Shown: positions 15,479 through 24,108, counted from the first letter of the stretch. The stretch is DNA of 29,911 nucleotides from an uncultured Paenibacillaceae bacterium (GCA_937957685.1 CALGAO010000099.1:1-29911), one strand, 5' to 3'. Notes: generated by a model not told the origin, from the sequence alone. Program-made: numbers and translations.

Positions 15479-15712
15479 TTACTTGTGAGATTCTATGTAC
15501 GAGATAACTTCTCCTACAGTCGTAATCTTCTCAGCATCCTCGTCGGAAATCTCCATGTCGAATTCATCTTCAAGTTCCATGACGAGCTCCACGATATCCA
15601 GAGAATCCGCACCCAGGTCGTCCTTGAAAGACGCCTCTGGAGTCACTTCAGATTCATCCACACCCAAACGATCCACGATGATGCGCTTCACGCGGTCTAA
15701 CACGTCGGACAT
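15479..15712 (-). CDS. acpP: Acyl carrier protein
   Basis: Acyl carrier protein, the 4'-phosphopantetheine carrier of fatty acid intermediates. The 77-residue acidic four-helix protein has the DSL prosthetic-group motif in DDLGADSLDIVELVMELE, with Ser37 as the attachment site. The start at ATG 15712 follows GGGAGGTGAACCGG; an in-frame GTG three codons upstream falls inside that ribosome binding site and is rejected. It is flanked by fabG and fabF and bracketed by hairpins on both sides. Confidence 0.98.
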   Translation of the reverse strand: MSDVLDRVKRIIVDRLGVDESEVTPEASFKDDLGADSLDIVELVMELEDEFDMEISDEDAEKITTVGEVISYIESHK

Positions 15713-15733
15713 CCGGTTCACCTCCCTCTAGGT

Positions 15734-15773
15734 ATTATAGTAGAATTGCCCTCAAATTGCTATAGGGACAATT
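15734..15773 (-). promoter_or_regulatory. Hairpin and possible -10 upstream of acpP
   Basis: Between fabG and acpP the minus strand holds an imperfect stem (15744-15752 with 15764-15773; AATTG and CCCT arms, one bulge) followed by TATAAT (15734-15739) and then the acpP ribosome binding site. No convincing -35 is visible. This may be an internal promoter for acpP, or the hairpin may be a processing site. Confidence 0.35.
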
Positions 15774-15782
15774 GCTTGGGAA

Positions 15783-16529
15783 TCAGCCCATGTACATGCC
15801 GCCGTCGACGTGCAGGGTCTGCCCCGTCATATAGGCGGCGTCGTCGGAGGCCAGGAATCTGACGATGCGAGCGATGTCCTCGGGCGCTCCGAACCTGCCG
15901 AGCGGGATGGCCTTGAGCAGCTGCTCCCGAACCTCTTCGCCGAGCTGGTCGGTCATCTCCGTCGTGATGAACCCTGGAGCCACGCAGTTCACCGTGATGC
16001 CGCGCGAGGCCAGCTCCTTGGCCACGCTCCTGGTCATGCCGATGACGCCGGCCTTGGCTGCCACGTAGTTCGTCTGGCCGGGATTGCCGATGGCGCCTAC
16101 GACGGAAGAGATGTTGATGATGCGGCCATAGCGCTGCTTCATCATCGTCCGGGTGACAGCTTTCATGCAATTGAAGACGCCTTTCAAGTTCGTATTAATA
16201 ACTTGATCGAATTCTTCCTCTTTCATACGCATCAACAGATTATCCCGGGTGATGCCCGCATTGTTGACGAGGATATCAAGCCTGCCGAACTGCTCGAGCA
16301 CCTGCCCCACCATGCTCTCCACCTGCTCGCTGTCTCCGACGTCAGCCTTGACCGTGATGGCGCGTCTGCCGAGGGCGCGCACCGCCTCCGCCGTCTCCAG
16401 CGCGGCCTGCTCGCTCGCCGCATAGTTCACCGCCACTTCGGCGCCTGCTTCCGCGAGGCTGATCGCGATCGCCCGGCCGATGCCGCGCGAGGCTCCGGTG
16501 ACCAGCGCGATTTTTCCTTGCAAGGACAT
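15783..16529 (-). CDS. fabG: 3-oxoacyl-ACP reductase
   Basis: FabG reduces 3-ketoacyl-ACP with NADPH in each elongation cycle. It is a short-chain dehydrogenase of 248 residues with TGASRGIG (11-18) for cofactor binding, NNAG (89-92), and catalytic Ser142, Tyr155 and Lys159 in INISSVVG and YVAAKAG. The C-terminus HVDGGMYMG is typical. The start at ATG 16529 has AAAGGAG eight bases upstream; an upstream open extension is ignored. It follows fabD by 61 bases. Confidence 0.97.
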   Translation of the reverse strand: MSLQGKIALVTGASRGIGRAIAISLAEAGAEVAVNYAASEQAALETAEAVRALGRRAITVKADVGDSEQVESMVGQVLEQFGRLDILVNNAGITRDNLLMRMKEEEFDQVINTNLKGVFNCMKAVTRTMMKQRYGRIINISSVVGAIGNPGQTNYVAAKAGVIGMTRSVAKELASRGITVNCVAPGFITTEMTDQLGEEVREQLLKAIPLGRFGAPEDIARIVRFLASDDAAYMTGQTLHVDGGMYMG

Positions 16530-16590
16530 CTGATCATCTCCTTTAAACACGCATTGTTTGATGAATCGTTCTTCCTGTCACTGTTCCAGG

Positions 16591-17529
16591 TCAACCTTGA
16601 AGCGACTGGATGGCTGCTTGCACAGCCTCGCAGGAGTTGACCGCAAGCACGTTGGCGGAGCGGTCGATCTTGCGGATCAGTCCGCTGAGCACCGAACCGG
16701 AACCGATCTCCACGAAGGTATCCACGCCTTGCGACAGCAGCCAGCGCACCGAATCCTCCCACAGCACCGGCTTGACGACCTGATCGACCAGCAGGCGGCG
16801 AACCTCATCCGCATCCGTCACGGGACGAGCCGTGACATTGGCGATGACCGGCACCTGCGCATCCCGCATCTCGACATTCGCCAGCGCCGCTTGCAGGCGT
16901 TCGGCGGCAGGCTTCATGAGCGACGAGTGGAACGGGCCGCTGACCTCCAGCGGGATGACGCGCTTCGCGCCGATCTCCCTGCCCTGCTCGATGATCGCCT
17001 GCACTCCCTGGACCGTACCGGAAACGACGATCTGCCCTGGGCAGTTCACGTTCGCCATCTCCACCGCGCCGGTCTCCGCGCTGACTTTCGCGCAGAGCTC
17101 GGCCAGCGCGTCACGCTCGGCTCCGAGCACCGCCGCCATGGCGCCCTGGCCGGCCGGAACAGCCTGATCCATGAATTCGCCGCGCAGTCTGACGGTGCGT
17201 ACGGCGTCGCGGAACGACATGACCCCGGCGCAGACGAGCGCGCTGTACTCGCCAAGGCTGTGACCGGCCACATAGTCCGGCCTTATGCCGCTCTCGTCGA
17301 GCATCCGGAGATAGGCGCAGCTGGTCGTCAGCAAGGCGGGCTGCGTATGATAGGTCAATCTCAACTCCTCTTCCGGACCGCTCATGATCAGCTCGCTCAG
17401 CGCGTAACCGAGCACCTCATCCGCCTCGCGGAAGCATGCGGCCGCTCCCGCATGCTGCTCGCGCGCGTCGGCGCCCATACCGACGGCTTGCGCGCCTTGG
17501 CCCGGGAACACAAATGCTGTTTTGCCCAT
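16591..17529 (-). CDS. fabD: Malonyl-CoA:ACP transacylase
   Basis: FabD transfers malonyl from CoA to ACP, supplying the extender unit for fatty acid synthesis. The 312 residues start MGKTAFVFPGQGAQAVGMG; the catalytic serine is Ser91 in AGHSLGEYSALV, with partner His201 in EVSGPFHSSLM. The ribosome binding site GGGAGAG lies eight bases before the ATG. A 127-base gap separates it from fabH, longer than others in the operon but with no clear promoter. Confidence 0.97.
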   Translation of the reverse strand: MGKTAFVFPGQGAQAVGMGADAREQHAGAAACFREADEVLGYALSELIMSGPEEELRLTYHTQPALLTTSCAYLRMLDESGIRPDYVAGHSLGEYSALVCAGVMSFRDAVRTVRLRGEFMDQAVPAGQGAMAAVLGAERDALAELCAKVSAETGAVEMANVNCPGQIVVSGTVQGVQAIIEQGREIGAKRVIPLEVSGPFHSSLMKPAAERLQAALANVEMRDAQVPVIANVTARPVTDADEVRRLLVDQVVKPVLWEDSVRWLLSQGVDTFVEIGSGSVLSGLIRKIDRSANVLAVNSCEAVQAAIQSLQG

Positions 17530-17656
17530 GTGTGCAACTCTCCCATCCTGTGAATCATTCCGAATATGACAGTTGGCGGAGGTTCACTGCCGAACCCTTG
17601 CCCAAGAAGTCGCCTTCAGGCCGGACGCCCGTTACGTTCGTCCCTGGCGGCTTCCC

Positions 17657-18646
17657 TTACCAGATCAATACGGAAGCGCCCCAGGTCAGGCCGCCGCCGA
17701 ATCCGACGAGCACGAGGCAATCGCCCTCGCGCACCCGCCCTTCCTCCACCGCTTCGGCCAGCGCGATCGGGATCGACGCTGCCGAGACGTTGCCGTATTT
17801 GTCCAGATTGATCATGCACCTGTCCGCGGGAAGATCGAGCTTCTCCAGCGCCGACTGGATGATGCGAATGTTCGCCTGATGCGGCACGAGCAGATCGACG
17901 TCCGACTTGTCGAGGCCGGCCTTGTCGAGCGCCTCCAGCGCAGCCGCCCCCATGATCCGCACGGCGAACTTGAACACTTCGCTTCCGGCCATGTAGATGT
18001 AATGCTTCCTGGCCGCGACGCTCTCCGCGGAGGACGGGCATCGCGAGCCGCCTCCCTGCAGATGCAGCAGATTGCCGCCCCCGCCGTCCGCTCCGAGCAC
18101 GAACGAACGGAAGCCCCTGCCCTCCGGAACCTGACCGAGCACTACTGCTCCGGCGCCATCGCCGAACAGGATACAGGTGTTGCGGTCGGTATAATCCGTG
18201 ATCTTGGACAGGCATTCCGCGCCCACGACCAGCACATGCTTGTACATGCCCGCCGTGATCATGCTCGTCGCCGTCGCCAGACCGTAGATGAAGCCGGAAC
18301 AGGCGGCGGACAGGTCAAATGCGGCCGCCCTCTTCGCCCCGAGTCTCTCCTGCAGCACGCAGGCGGTTGACGGGAACGCCATATCCGGAGTGATCGTCGC
18401 CACGATGATCAGGTCGATGTCTTCAGGGGTCAGACCCGCGTTCTTCAGCGCTTCCAGCGAAGCGTGATAGGCGAGATCGGACGAAGCCTGCTCCGGCGAG
18501 CTGATGCGCCGCTCGCGGATGCCCGTGCGCGTCACGATCCACTCATCGCTCGTATCCACCATTTGTTCCAGATCATAATTGCTCAGCACTTTCTCCGGCA
18601 CATATCTGCCGGTCCCCAGCACTCCTACCGACATTCCTATGCTCAT
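17657..18646 (-). CDS. fabH: 3-oxoacyl-ACP synthase III
   Basis: FabH (KAS III) condenses acyl-CoA primers with malonyl-ACP, starting fatty acid synthesis; in Bacillales it prefers branched-chain primers. The 329 residues show the triad Cys116 (DLSAACSGFIYGL), His256 (VPHQANIRI) and Asn286 (YGNVSAAS), and the C-terminal GFGGGLTWGA. Its ATG overlaps the plsX stop in an ATGA arrangement, with GAGG just upstream, so translation is coupled to plsX. Confidence 0.97.
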   Translation of the reverse strand: MSIGMSVGVLGTGRYVPEKVLSNYDLEQMVDTSDEWIVTRTGIRERRISSPEQASSDLAYHASLEALKNAGLTPEDIDLIIVATITPDMAFPSTACVLQERLGAKRAAAFDLSAACSGFIYGLATATSMITAGMYKHVLVVGAECLSKITDYTDRNTCILFGDGAGAVVLGQVPEGRGFRSFVLGADGGGGNLLHLQGGGSRCPSSAESVAARKHYIYMAGSEVFKFAVRIMGAAALEALDKAGLDKSDVDLLVPHQANIRIIQSALEKLDLPADRCMINLDKYGNVSAASIPIALAEAVEEGRVREGDCLVLVGFGGGLTWGASVLIW

Positions 18647-19650
18647 TCCTGTTCCTCATTTCTCTTGATTTCCGTGCGAATCGCCTCGATCAGATGATTC
18701 ACAAGCGCGAGCCTCGCCTGTCCGACCGCGTTCTTCACCGCGGCGGCGTCGGACGAGCCGTGGCTCTTGACGACGAGCCCGTCGATGCCGAGCAGCGGAG
18801 CTCCGCCGTGCTCGCGGTAATCGTAATGCTTGAACACCTTCAGCTTCGGCTTCAGGATGAGTCCGGCGATCTTGCCCATCGTCGAGCCGGTCAGCTGTTG
18901 CTTCAGCAAGGTGAAGATCGCTTTCTGCGTTCCTTCCAGCGATTTCAGCATGATATTGCCGGCGAAACCGTCGCAAACGAGCACGTCGCAGACGCCGTTC
19001 AGGATGTCCCGCGCCTCCACGTTGCCGACGAAGCGGATCGGCATCTGCTCCAGCAGCGCGAAGGCCTGCTTCGTCAGCTCATTGCCCTTCATCGGCTCCG
19101 TGCCGACGTTCAGGAGACCGACCCGCGGCTCGCTGATCTTGTGCACCTTGTTGCGATAGATCGTCCCCATCAGCGCATACTGCGCCAGATGCTCGGGAGA
19201 GGCATCCATATTCGCGCCCATGTCCAGCGCCAGCACCCCGTTGCCCTGCAGCGTCGGGATGATCGGCGCCAGGGCGGGACGCTGGATGCCCGGCAGGCGC
19301 CCGACGACGAGCAGGCCGGTGGCCATCAGCGCGCCCGTGTTCCCGCCCGACAGCATCGCATCGGCCTCGCGCTCCTTGACCATGCGGCCGGCCACCACCA
19401 TCGACGCATCCTTCTTCCGTCTCACCGCCCGCACCGGTTCGTCGTCCGCTTCGATCACCTCGGAAGCATGACGAATCTGCACATTGGCCGGTTGACCGCG
19501 GCCGTCGGCTGCGATCAGCCGCTCGATGCGCGCCGCGTCACCCACCAGGATCAGCTCCGTATCGGGATACTCGCGGGCTGCCATGAGCGTCCCCGCCACG
19601 ACCGCATCCGGGGCGTGATCGCCGCCCATCGCGTCAATCGCTATCCGCAT
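18643..19650 (-). CDS. plsX: Phosphate acyltransferase PlsX
   Basis: PlsX converts acyl-ACP to acyl-phosphate, the donor for PlsY in phosphatidic acid synthesis, and works at the inner face of the membrane. The 335 residues start MRIAIDAMGGDHAPDAVVAG and contain family segments DAMLSGGNTGALMA, ALDMGANMDASPEHLAQ and DGFAGNIMLKSLEG. Its start codon lies within the 3' end of fapR (17 bases of overlap), with GAAGGAG upstream, and its stop overlaps the fabH start, so fapR-plsX-fabH form one tightly coupled unit. Confidence 0.97.
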   Translation of the reverse strand: MRIAIDAMGGDHAPDAVVAGTLMAAREYPDTELILVGDAARIERLIAADGRGQPANVQIRHASEVIEADDEPVRAVRRKKDASMVVAGRMVKEREADAMLSGGNTGALMATGLLVVGRLPGIQRPALAPIIPTLQGNGVLALDMGANMDASPEHLAQYALMGTIYRNKVHKISEPRVGLLNVGTEPMKGNELTKQAFALLEQMPIRFVGNVEARDILNGVCDVLVCDGFAGNIMLKSLEGTQKAIFTLLKQQLTGSTMGKIAGLILKPKLKVFKHYDYREHGGAPLLGIDGLVVKSHGSSDAAAVKNAVGQARLALVNHLIEAIRTEIKRNEEQE

Positions 19651-20254
19651 GACTCTCGACTCCTTCTGCCTTGTCTTGTTCTAACGTTCTGGATCGATAG
19701 ATCATAAAATTTCCCTGGAATACCAATTCATCCGCCACATATGTAAAGACCTCCACATGCGCCTTGCCGTTTGAGCCGGAATTGGACCTCACATAGGCCT
19801 TGGCGACGCATCGCTCTCCCAGCTTGACCGGGCGGATGAAGCGGATGTCCGCGGAAGCCGTCAGCGCGATCTCGTCGTCGATGACGGCGACGGCCAGCGA
19901 ATTGGCCTGCGAGAAGATATGATGCCCGCGCGCGATCTTCGTGCGTGAGAACACGTGCTCCTCCCGGATCTCGAATAAGGAAATGCCGCTGCGATCCAGC
20001 TGCAGGTCGATCACATCGCCGATCACCTCATGGAGCGGCAGTGAACGCACCTGATCATAGGTTTGCTCGGCCATCGCCTTGAGCCGCTCGCGCAGCTCCG
20101 GTATGCCCAGTTCCAGTCTGTCCAGGCGAATCGTCTGTATGCTGACCCCGAACATCTTCATCAGTTCCTCATCGGTCAGAAACGGGTTCTCGTTGATCGC
20201 TCTGGCGAGCTGCTGCTGCCGTTGTCTCTTCGGTAGTTTGCCGATTGCCCTCAC
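19634..20254 (-). CDS. fapR: Fatty acid biosynthesis repressor FapR
   Basis: FapR represses fatty acid and phospholipid genes and is released from DNA by malonyl-CoA. The product has an N-terminal helix-turn-helix (LTDEELMKMFGVSIQTIRLDRLELGIPELRERL, about residues 26-58) and a C-terminal hot-dog fold that binds malonyl-CoA (ARGHHIFSQANSLAVAVIDDE). At 206 residues it is slightly longer than the B. subtilis protein at both ends. The start is GTG at 20254, which has only a weak purine tract, GGGG, upstream. It overlaps plsX by 17 bases and lies behind a promoter with its own operator, so it is probably autoregulated. Confidence 0.95.
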   Translation of the reverse strand: MRAIGKLPKRQRQQQLARAINENPFLTDEELMKMFGVSIQTIRLDRLELGIPELRERLKAMAEQTYDQVRSLPLHEVIGDVIDLQLDRSGISLFEIREEHVFSRTKIARGHHIFSQANSLAVAVIDDEIALTASADIRFIRPVKLGERCVAKAYVRSNSGSNGKAHVEVFTYVADELVFQGNFMIYRSRTLEQDKAEGVESHADSD

Positions 20255-20359
20255 CCCCGTCTAAAGGTAAATGCAGCTGGAAACAGGCCGGGATCGCACC
20301 TGATTCGCACGTATCGTCAGGCGGTCAAGGTCGTGACAGAGCCTTTGTTTCAGGGTGGA

Positions 20360-20376
20360 TTAACACCTGGTACTAA
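20360..20376 (-). promoter_or_regulatory. FapR operator
   Basis: Minus strand TTAGTACCAGGTGTTAA closely matches the known FapR box, a 17-base inverted repeat of the TTAGTACC ... TTAA type. It lies 6 bases downstream of the -10 element, over the expected start site, where a repressor would block transcription of the fapR operon. Confidence 0.85.
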
Positions 20377-20382
20377 CAGTAT

Positions 20383-20411
20383 ATTATACAGACTGGCATC
20401 AAGTGAAGCAA
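20383..20411 (-). promoter_or_regulatory. Sigma-A promoter for fapR-plsX-fab operon
   Basis: Minus strand TTGCTT (20406-20411) and a perfect TATAAT (20383-20388) with a 17-base spacer, about 130 bases upstream of fapR. The FapR operator follows immediately. Confidence 0.85.
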
Positions 20412-20437
20412 TAAAGCAGAAAATGCGACCGAAAAGC

Positions 20438-20483
20438 AAAAAAAGCCGCGCTTCGACCGGTTGCGAGTGGTCTGCGTCGGGGC
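20438..20483 (-). terminator. Second terminator downstream of rpmF
   Basis: An imperfect GC-rich stem (GACC/GGTC, CGC/GCG, CCG/CGG with small bulges) is followed on the minus strand by seven T. It lies downstream of a cleaner terminator and just before the fapR promoter, so the two look like tandem terminators insulating fapR from yceD-rpmF. Confidence 0.55.
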
Positions 20484-20496
20484 CTCAGGCGGAAAT

Positions 20497-20522
20497 AAAA
20501 AAGCGCCTCGAATCGAGACGCT
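20497..20522 (-). terminator. Intrinsic terminator of rpmF
   Basis: AGCG-T-CTCG pairs with CGAG-G-CGCT around a three-base loop, followed on the minus strand by six T. It begins eight bases after the rpmF stop. Confidence 0.88.
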
Positions 20523-20530
20523 CTTCTTCA

Positions 20531-20704
20531 TTATTGCTTGATCACTTCTTTGCCCTTATAGGAACCGCAAACTCGGCAAACGCGATGCGCGAGCTTCATC
20601 TCGCCACATTGTTCACACTTTACCATTCCCGGCACGCTCAGCTTGAAGTGAGTACGGCGCTTGTCGCGCTTCGACTTCGAAGTTTTACGAAAAGGTACTG
20701 CCAT
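20531..20704 (-). CDS. rpmF: 50S ribosomal protein L32, zinc-binding form
   Basis: Ribosomal protein L32. The 57 residues start MAVPFRKTSKSKRDKRRTHF, typical for the family, and carry four cysteines (30, 33, 43, 46) forming a zinc ribbon, so this is the zinc-containing form. AAGGAGGTGGGATTC precedes the ATG at 20704. yceD lies 82 bases upstream on the same strand, the usual yceD-rpmF pair. Confidence 0.97.
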   Translation of the reverse strand: MAVPFRKTSKSKRDKRRTHFKLSVPGMVKCEQCGEMKLAHRVCRVCGSYKGKEVIKQ

Positions 20705-20786
20705 GAATCCCACCTCCTTCAACGAATGGCCAGCGGCGGCATCGGCATGATCCGCGCCGTCCGCATCGCTCTCTCAGATCCCATCA

Positions 20787-21296
20787 TTATTTCTCGAAAA
20801 ATTTCTGCAGATCCGCAAGCCGCGGATCGAGCCGTTCAGTCTCGCAAGCGCAAGCGGAATCATTGCGATTCGTGCCGCAAACCGGACACAACCCCTTGCA
20901 ATCATCCTTGCACAAGGCAACGAACGGTATGTTCAGCAGGAACGCCGCCTCCACATAGGGCACGAGGCTGAACTCGTCCTGCGGAATGTAGATCACGTCG
21001 CTCTCGTCGTCGTCCTCGTCGGCAAATTGCTCATCCTGCGAAAATGACTCAAGGAACGGAACCTGAATGTGCTTCTCCACTTCATCCAGACAACGGGAAC
21101 AGGAAATGACCAGTTCACCGTCGAGTTGCCCGTCGACCTGAACGATCCCTGCCAACTGGGAAGCTTCCAGCGAAGCATGTATAGGAGAATGCCGCAAAAT
21201 ATCGGGTCGATTGGCGAGGATCCCATCCATCCGGATGTCGCCGACCAGCTGCAGCGGTTCGTCCCGTTTGGCCAATTCCTTAAAGTTAATCTTCAA
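20787..21296 (-). CDS. yceD: DUF177/YceD family protein
   Basis: A 169-residue member of the YceD (DUF177) family, which is widely paired with rpmF and has been linked to 23S rRNA accumulation in bacteria and plastids. It has the family motif VISCSRCLDEV (Cys66, Cys69), an acidic stretch DEDDDESD, and a C-terminal cysteine cluster in CKDDCKGLCPVCGTN plus CAC, probably metal-binding. It starts with TTG at 21296, seven bases after GAGGTG; an ATG closer to this site is out of frame. Its strong promoter suggests high expression together with rpmF. Confidence 0.9.
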   Translation of the reverse strand: MKINFKELAKRDEPLQLVGDIRMDGILANRPDILRHSPIHASLEASQLAGIVQVDGQLDGELVISCSRCLDEVEKHIQVPFLESFSQDEQFADEDDDESDVIYIPQDEFSLVPYVEAAFLLNIPFVALCKDDCKGLCPVCGTNRNDSACACETERLDPRLADLQKFFEK

Positions 21297-21324
21297 CGGG
21301 CATCACCTCAAACAAACAAAGTTT

Positions 21325-21354
21325 ATTATATCGACATGCATGGCTTCTTGTCAA
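21325..21354 (-). promoter_or_regulatory. Near-consensus promoter for yceD-rpmF
   Basis: Minus strand TTGACA (21349-21354) and TATAAT (21325-21330), both perfect, with an 18-base spacer. The start site would be about 25 bases upstream of the yceD start codon. Confidence 0.92.
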
Positions 21355-21625
21355 CTAAAATCAGCCAACTCGCGCGCATCTGCCACTCCCGCGCCATCTT
21401 CGCGCCCGACGAGGGCCGCATCGGTTCGCAGACGGCGCCGCGCACTTCGATACGACAACATGCCGCGCATGATGCGGCAACATCCCTTCTTGCGCGAGAA
21501 CGTATGGCGAAGACAGGAAAAGATGATATAGAATCAAGATGGGATCGAGCCGATCCCGCATGTACGCCTGGAAACGCGCCCTGGACCCGTCCGGGCGCGC
21601 ATCGGACAAGGAGCGAACGCTAACT

Positions 21626-22888
21626 ATGCGCACAGTGGGCATCATCGTTGAATACAATCCGCTGCACAACGGTCACGTTTATCATTTCCAACAGTCGCGC
21701 ATCGTATCAGGCGCGGATGCGGTCGTGGCCGTCATGAGCGGACATTTCCTGCAGCGCGGCGAGCCGGCGCTTGTGGGCAAGTGGGCGCGCGCCGAGATGG
21801 CGCTGCGCATGGGCGCCGACCTGGTGCTCGAGCTGCCGGTCGCCTACTCCTCGCAGCCTGCGGAGTGGTTCGCCTACGGCGCCGTGTCCGCGCTTGAGGC
21901 CAGCGGCGTCGTCGATTGCCTCTGCTTCGGCAGCGAGAGCGGCGACATCGACTGGCTCCTCAAGCTGGCGGAGGAACTGGCGGACGAGCCGGAGCGGCTG
22001 CAGGAACTGCTCAGGCAGCGGCTCAAGCAAGGGACGAACTATCCCGCCGCCTATACGCAGGCCGTGCAGGATTATCTCCTGGCGGAGAATCCGTGGGGCT
22101 GGCCGGGCGACGTGGACCCGCAGGCGCTGGCTCAGCCCAACAACACGCTTGGCCTGCACTACCTGATCGCCCTGCGCAGGCTCGGCAGCCGCATCAAGCC
22201 GCTGACGATCCGGCGGACCAAGGCCGGTTACCATGACGCGCAGGCGAGCGACGCGCACATCGCCAGCGCCACCGCGATCCGCCGCATCCTGCTGGAAAGC
22301 GGCGAACTGCAGGAGGCGAGCCCGTATATTCCCGCCTATACGCTGGACATCCTGCGGCGGGAATGGGCCGCCGGGCGGGCGCCTGTCGACTGGGAGAAGC
22401 TTAAGGCCCCGCTGTTTCACGCCATCCTCAGCCGCTCGCCGGAAGAGCTCGCCCAGCTGGCGGAGGTCACCGAAGGGCTGGAGAACCGGATGTATCGCGC
22501 CCTGTCGGAGATGACCGGGCCATGGACCGTGCAGGCGTTCATCGAGCGATGCAAGACGCGGCGGTATACGCAGACGAAGCTGCAGCGCGCGATGACGCGC
22601 GTGCTGCTCGGCCATCGCAAGGAGTGGCTGACGCGAGAGGCGCTGTCCGGCGGCGTGCCCTACCTCCGGGTGCTCGGCTTCAGCAGAAAGGGACAGCTGC
22701 TCCTGAAACGCATGAAGCGCGAAGCAACTGTCCCTGTGATCACCAATGTCGGACGGGACCAGCATCCGCTGTTGCAGCTGGATATTCGGGCGACGGCCAT
22801 CTATTCGCTCTCGTTCCGCGACGTCAGCACGCAAGAAGCGCTGCGCGACTACTATGAGCCGCCGATCTGCCTTGACGCTGAAGGCTGA
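21626..22888 (+). CDS. tmcAL: tRNA(Met) cytidine acetate ligase
   Basis: TmcAL (YlbM) makes N4-acetylcytidine at the wobble position of elongator tRNA-Met using acetate and ATP. The 420 residues begin MRTVGIIVEYNPLHNGHVYH, with the nucleotidyltransferase HNGH motif at 14-17, followed by AVMSGHFLQRGEPALVGKWARAEMAL-type family sequence and a helical C-terminal half. The start ATG at 21626 is supported by homology; AAGGAG is about 12 bases upstream, a long spacing. It is transcribed alone, divergent from yceD and convergent with sepM; no clear promoter was found in the 270 bases upstream. Confidence 0.95.
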   Translation: MRTVGIIVEYNPLHNGHVYHFQQSRIVSGADAVVAVMSGHFLQRGEPALVGKWARAEMALRMGADLVLELPVAYSSQPAEWFAYGAVSALEASGVVDCLCFGSESGDIDWLLKLAEELADEPERLQELLRQRLKQGTNYPAAYTQAVQDYLLAENPWGWPGDVDPQALAQPNNTLGLHYLIALRRLGSRIKPLTIRRTKAGYHDAQASDAHIASATAIRRILLESGELQEASPYIPAYTLDILRREWAAGRAPVDWEKLKAPLFHAILSRSPEELAQLAEVTEGLENRMYRALSEMTGPWTVQAFIERCKTRRYTQTKLQRAMTRVLLGHRKEWLTREALSGGVPYLRVLGFSRKGQLLLKRMKREATVPVITNVGRDQHPLLQLDIRATAIYSLSFRDVSTQEALRDYYEPPICLDAEG

Positions 22889-22970
22889 CAGCTGCGAGAC
22901 GCTTCTGCCAGCCGATCGCCGTTGTTCCGCAACGAGGCTGCGTCGCGCCGTCGCGGTTCGTGGGTACGGC

Positions 22971-24071
22971 TCATGCCGCCTTCCCCCGTTCCTGCCGCTC
23001 CTCGAGCTGCTCCAGGTAGTTCAGCGCATCGGTCAAGCTGGATACTTCCACGATCTTCATCTTGCTCCCGATGCGCTCCGCCGTCTTCACCGCCTCCGAA
23101 TAATTGGCGATGTATATGCCCCTCTGCTCATCGACATAGTCCGCCGGCGCGAAGAAGATATCCGCCCCGCTCCGGTCGGCGCCGATCACCTTGTGGCTGA
23201 TGCCGCCGATGACGCCGACCTGGCCCTGCGGGCTGATCTCGCCAGTCCCGGCGATCGTATACCCCTTGCTGATATCCTCCGGCACGAAGCGATTGTAGAT
23301 CTCCAGCGCGAACATGAGGCCCGCGGACGGACCGCCGATGTTCTCGGCGTTGATCTCCACGCGGTAGCGCTCGTCATCCGGCACGACGTTCCGCATGACG
23401 ATCAATGTCACGCCAAGGCCAACCGAGGGCTCTCCTTCCTCCGCCTGATCGGTCTGCGGGAGCTGCCTCAGTTCGATCTCCGCCGTATAGCGGGCGCTGT
23501 TCCGGATATACGTCACCTCGATCACATCCCCGGCCCGCTTCGACTGCAGATGCTGCCGCAGCTCCTCATAGCTGAGCACCTTCTGCCCGTCGACCGCCTC
23601 GATCCGATCCCACGCTTGCAGTACCTCTGCCGCAGGATAGTCCTGCAGCACGCTCTGCACATACAGCCCTTCGTCCTGATATTGGTAGGAGATTCCCAGC
23701 GTCTCGTACACCGCGAGGATCGCATTGCTCTGCGAGCCCAGCATGTTGATCTGCTGCCGGCTGTTGTACTGCTCCTGCGTCTCGCCTTCGACGAACACTT
23801 CCTCGCGCTTGTGGAACTCGGCATAAGGATCCAGCTTGAGCTGAAGATAGCGATAAAGGCTTGGATAGGTCTGGTAAACCGCCGTCAGCAGGAATCTGCC
23901 ATTGTCCTCCCCGCTCGGCTGCGCCTTGACCATCGGCGCCACTTCCGCTGCCGGACCCGGCGTATAGACAACATAATTCGTCGGTATGAAGCGAAGGATG
24001 AGCGTCCCGATGATCAGGATCAGGAGGATCAGCATGAGTGAATTGCCGAACCGTGTAAGCTTGCGTTGCAT
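22971..24071 (-). CDS. sepM: PDZ-domain Lon-like serine protease SepM/YlbL
   Basis: A membrane-anchored extracellular serine protease; homologues process secreted peptides in streptococci (SepM) and take part in SOS cell-cycle recovery in B. subtilis (YlbL). The 366 residues show one N-terminal membrane segment (about 11-30), a PDZ domain (about 125-205, with DRIEAVDGQKV), and a Lon-type catalytic domain with Ser249 (NIGGPSAGLMF) and Lys294 (ISHKVIGADR). The start at ATG 24071 follows GAAAGGAG; a 31-codon upstream extension lies in the divergent promoter region. It is adjacent to ylbJ and tmcAL as in related genomes. Confidence 0.94.
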   Translation of the reverse strand: MQRKLTRFGNSLMLILLILIIGTLILRFIPTNYVVYTPGPAAEVAPMVKAQPSGEDNGRFLLTAVYQTYPSLYRYLQLKLDPYAEFHKREEVFVEGETQEQYNSRQQINMLGSQSNAILAVYETLGISYQYQDEGLYVQSVLQDYPAAEVLQAWDRIEAVDGQKVLSYEELRQHLQSKRAGDVIEVTYIRNSARYTAEIELRQLPQTDQAEEGEPSVGLGVTLIVMRNVVPDDERYRVEINAENIGGPSAGLMFALEIYNRFVPEDISKGYTIAGTGEISPQGQVGVIGGISHKVIGADRSGADIFFAPADYVDEQRGIYIANYSEAVKTAERIGSKMKIVEVSSLTDALNYLEQLEERQERGKAA

Positions 24072-24108
24072 GGTGTGCTCCTTTCTCGGCAGTCGCGGCT
24101 CTCCCGGA

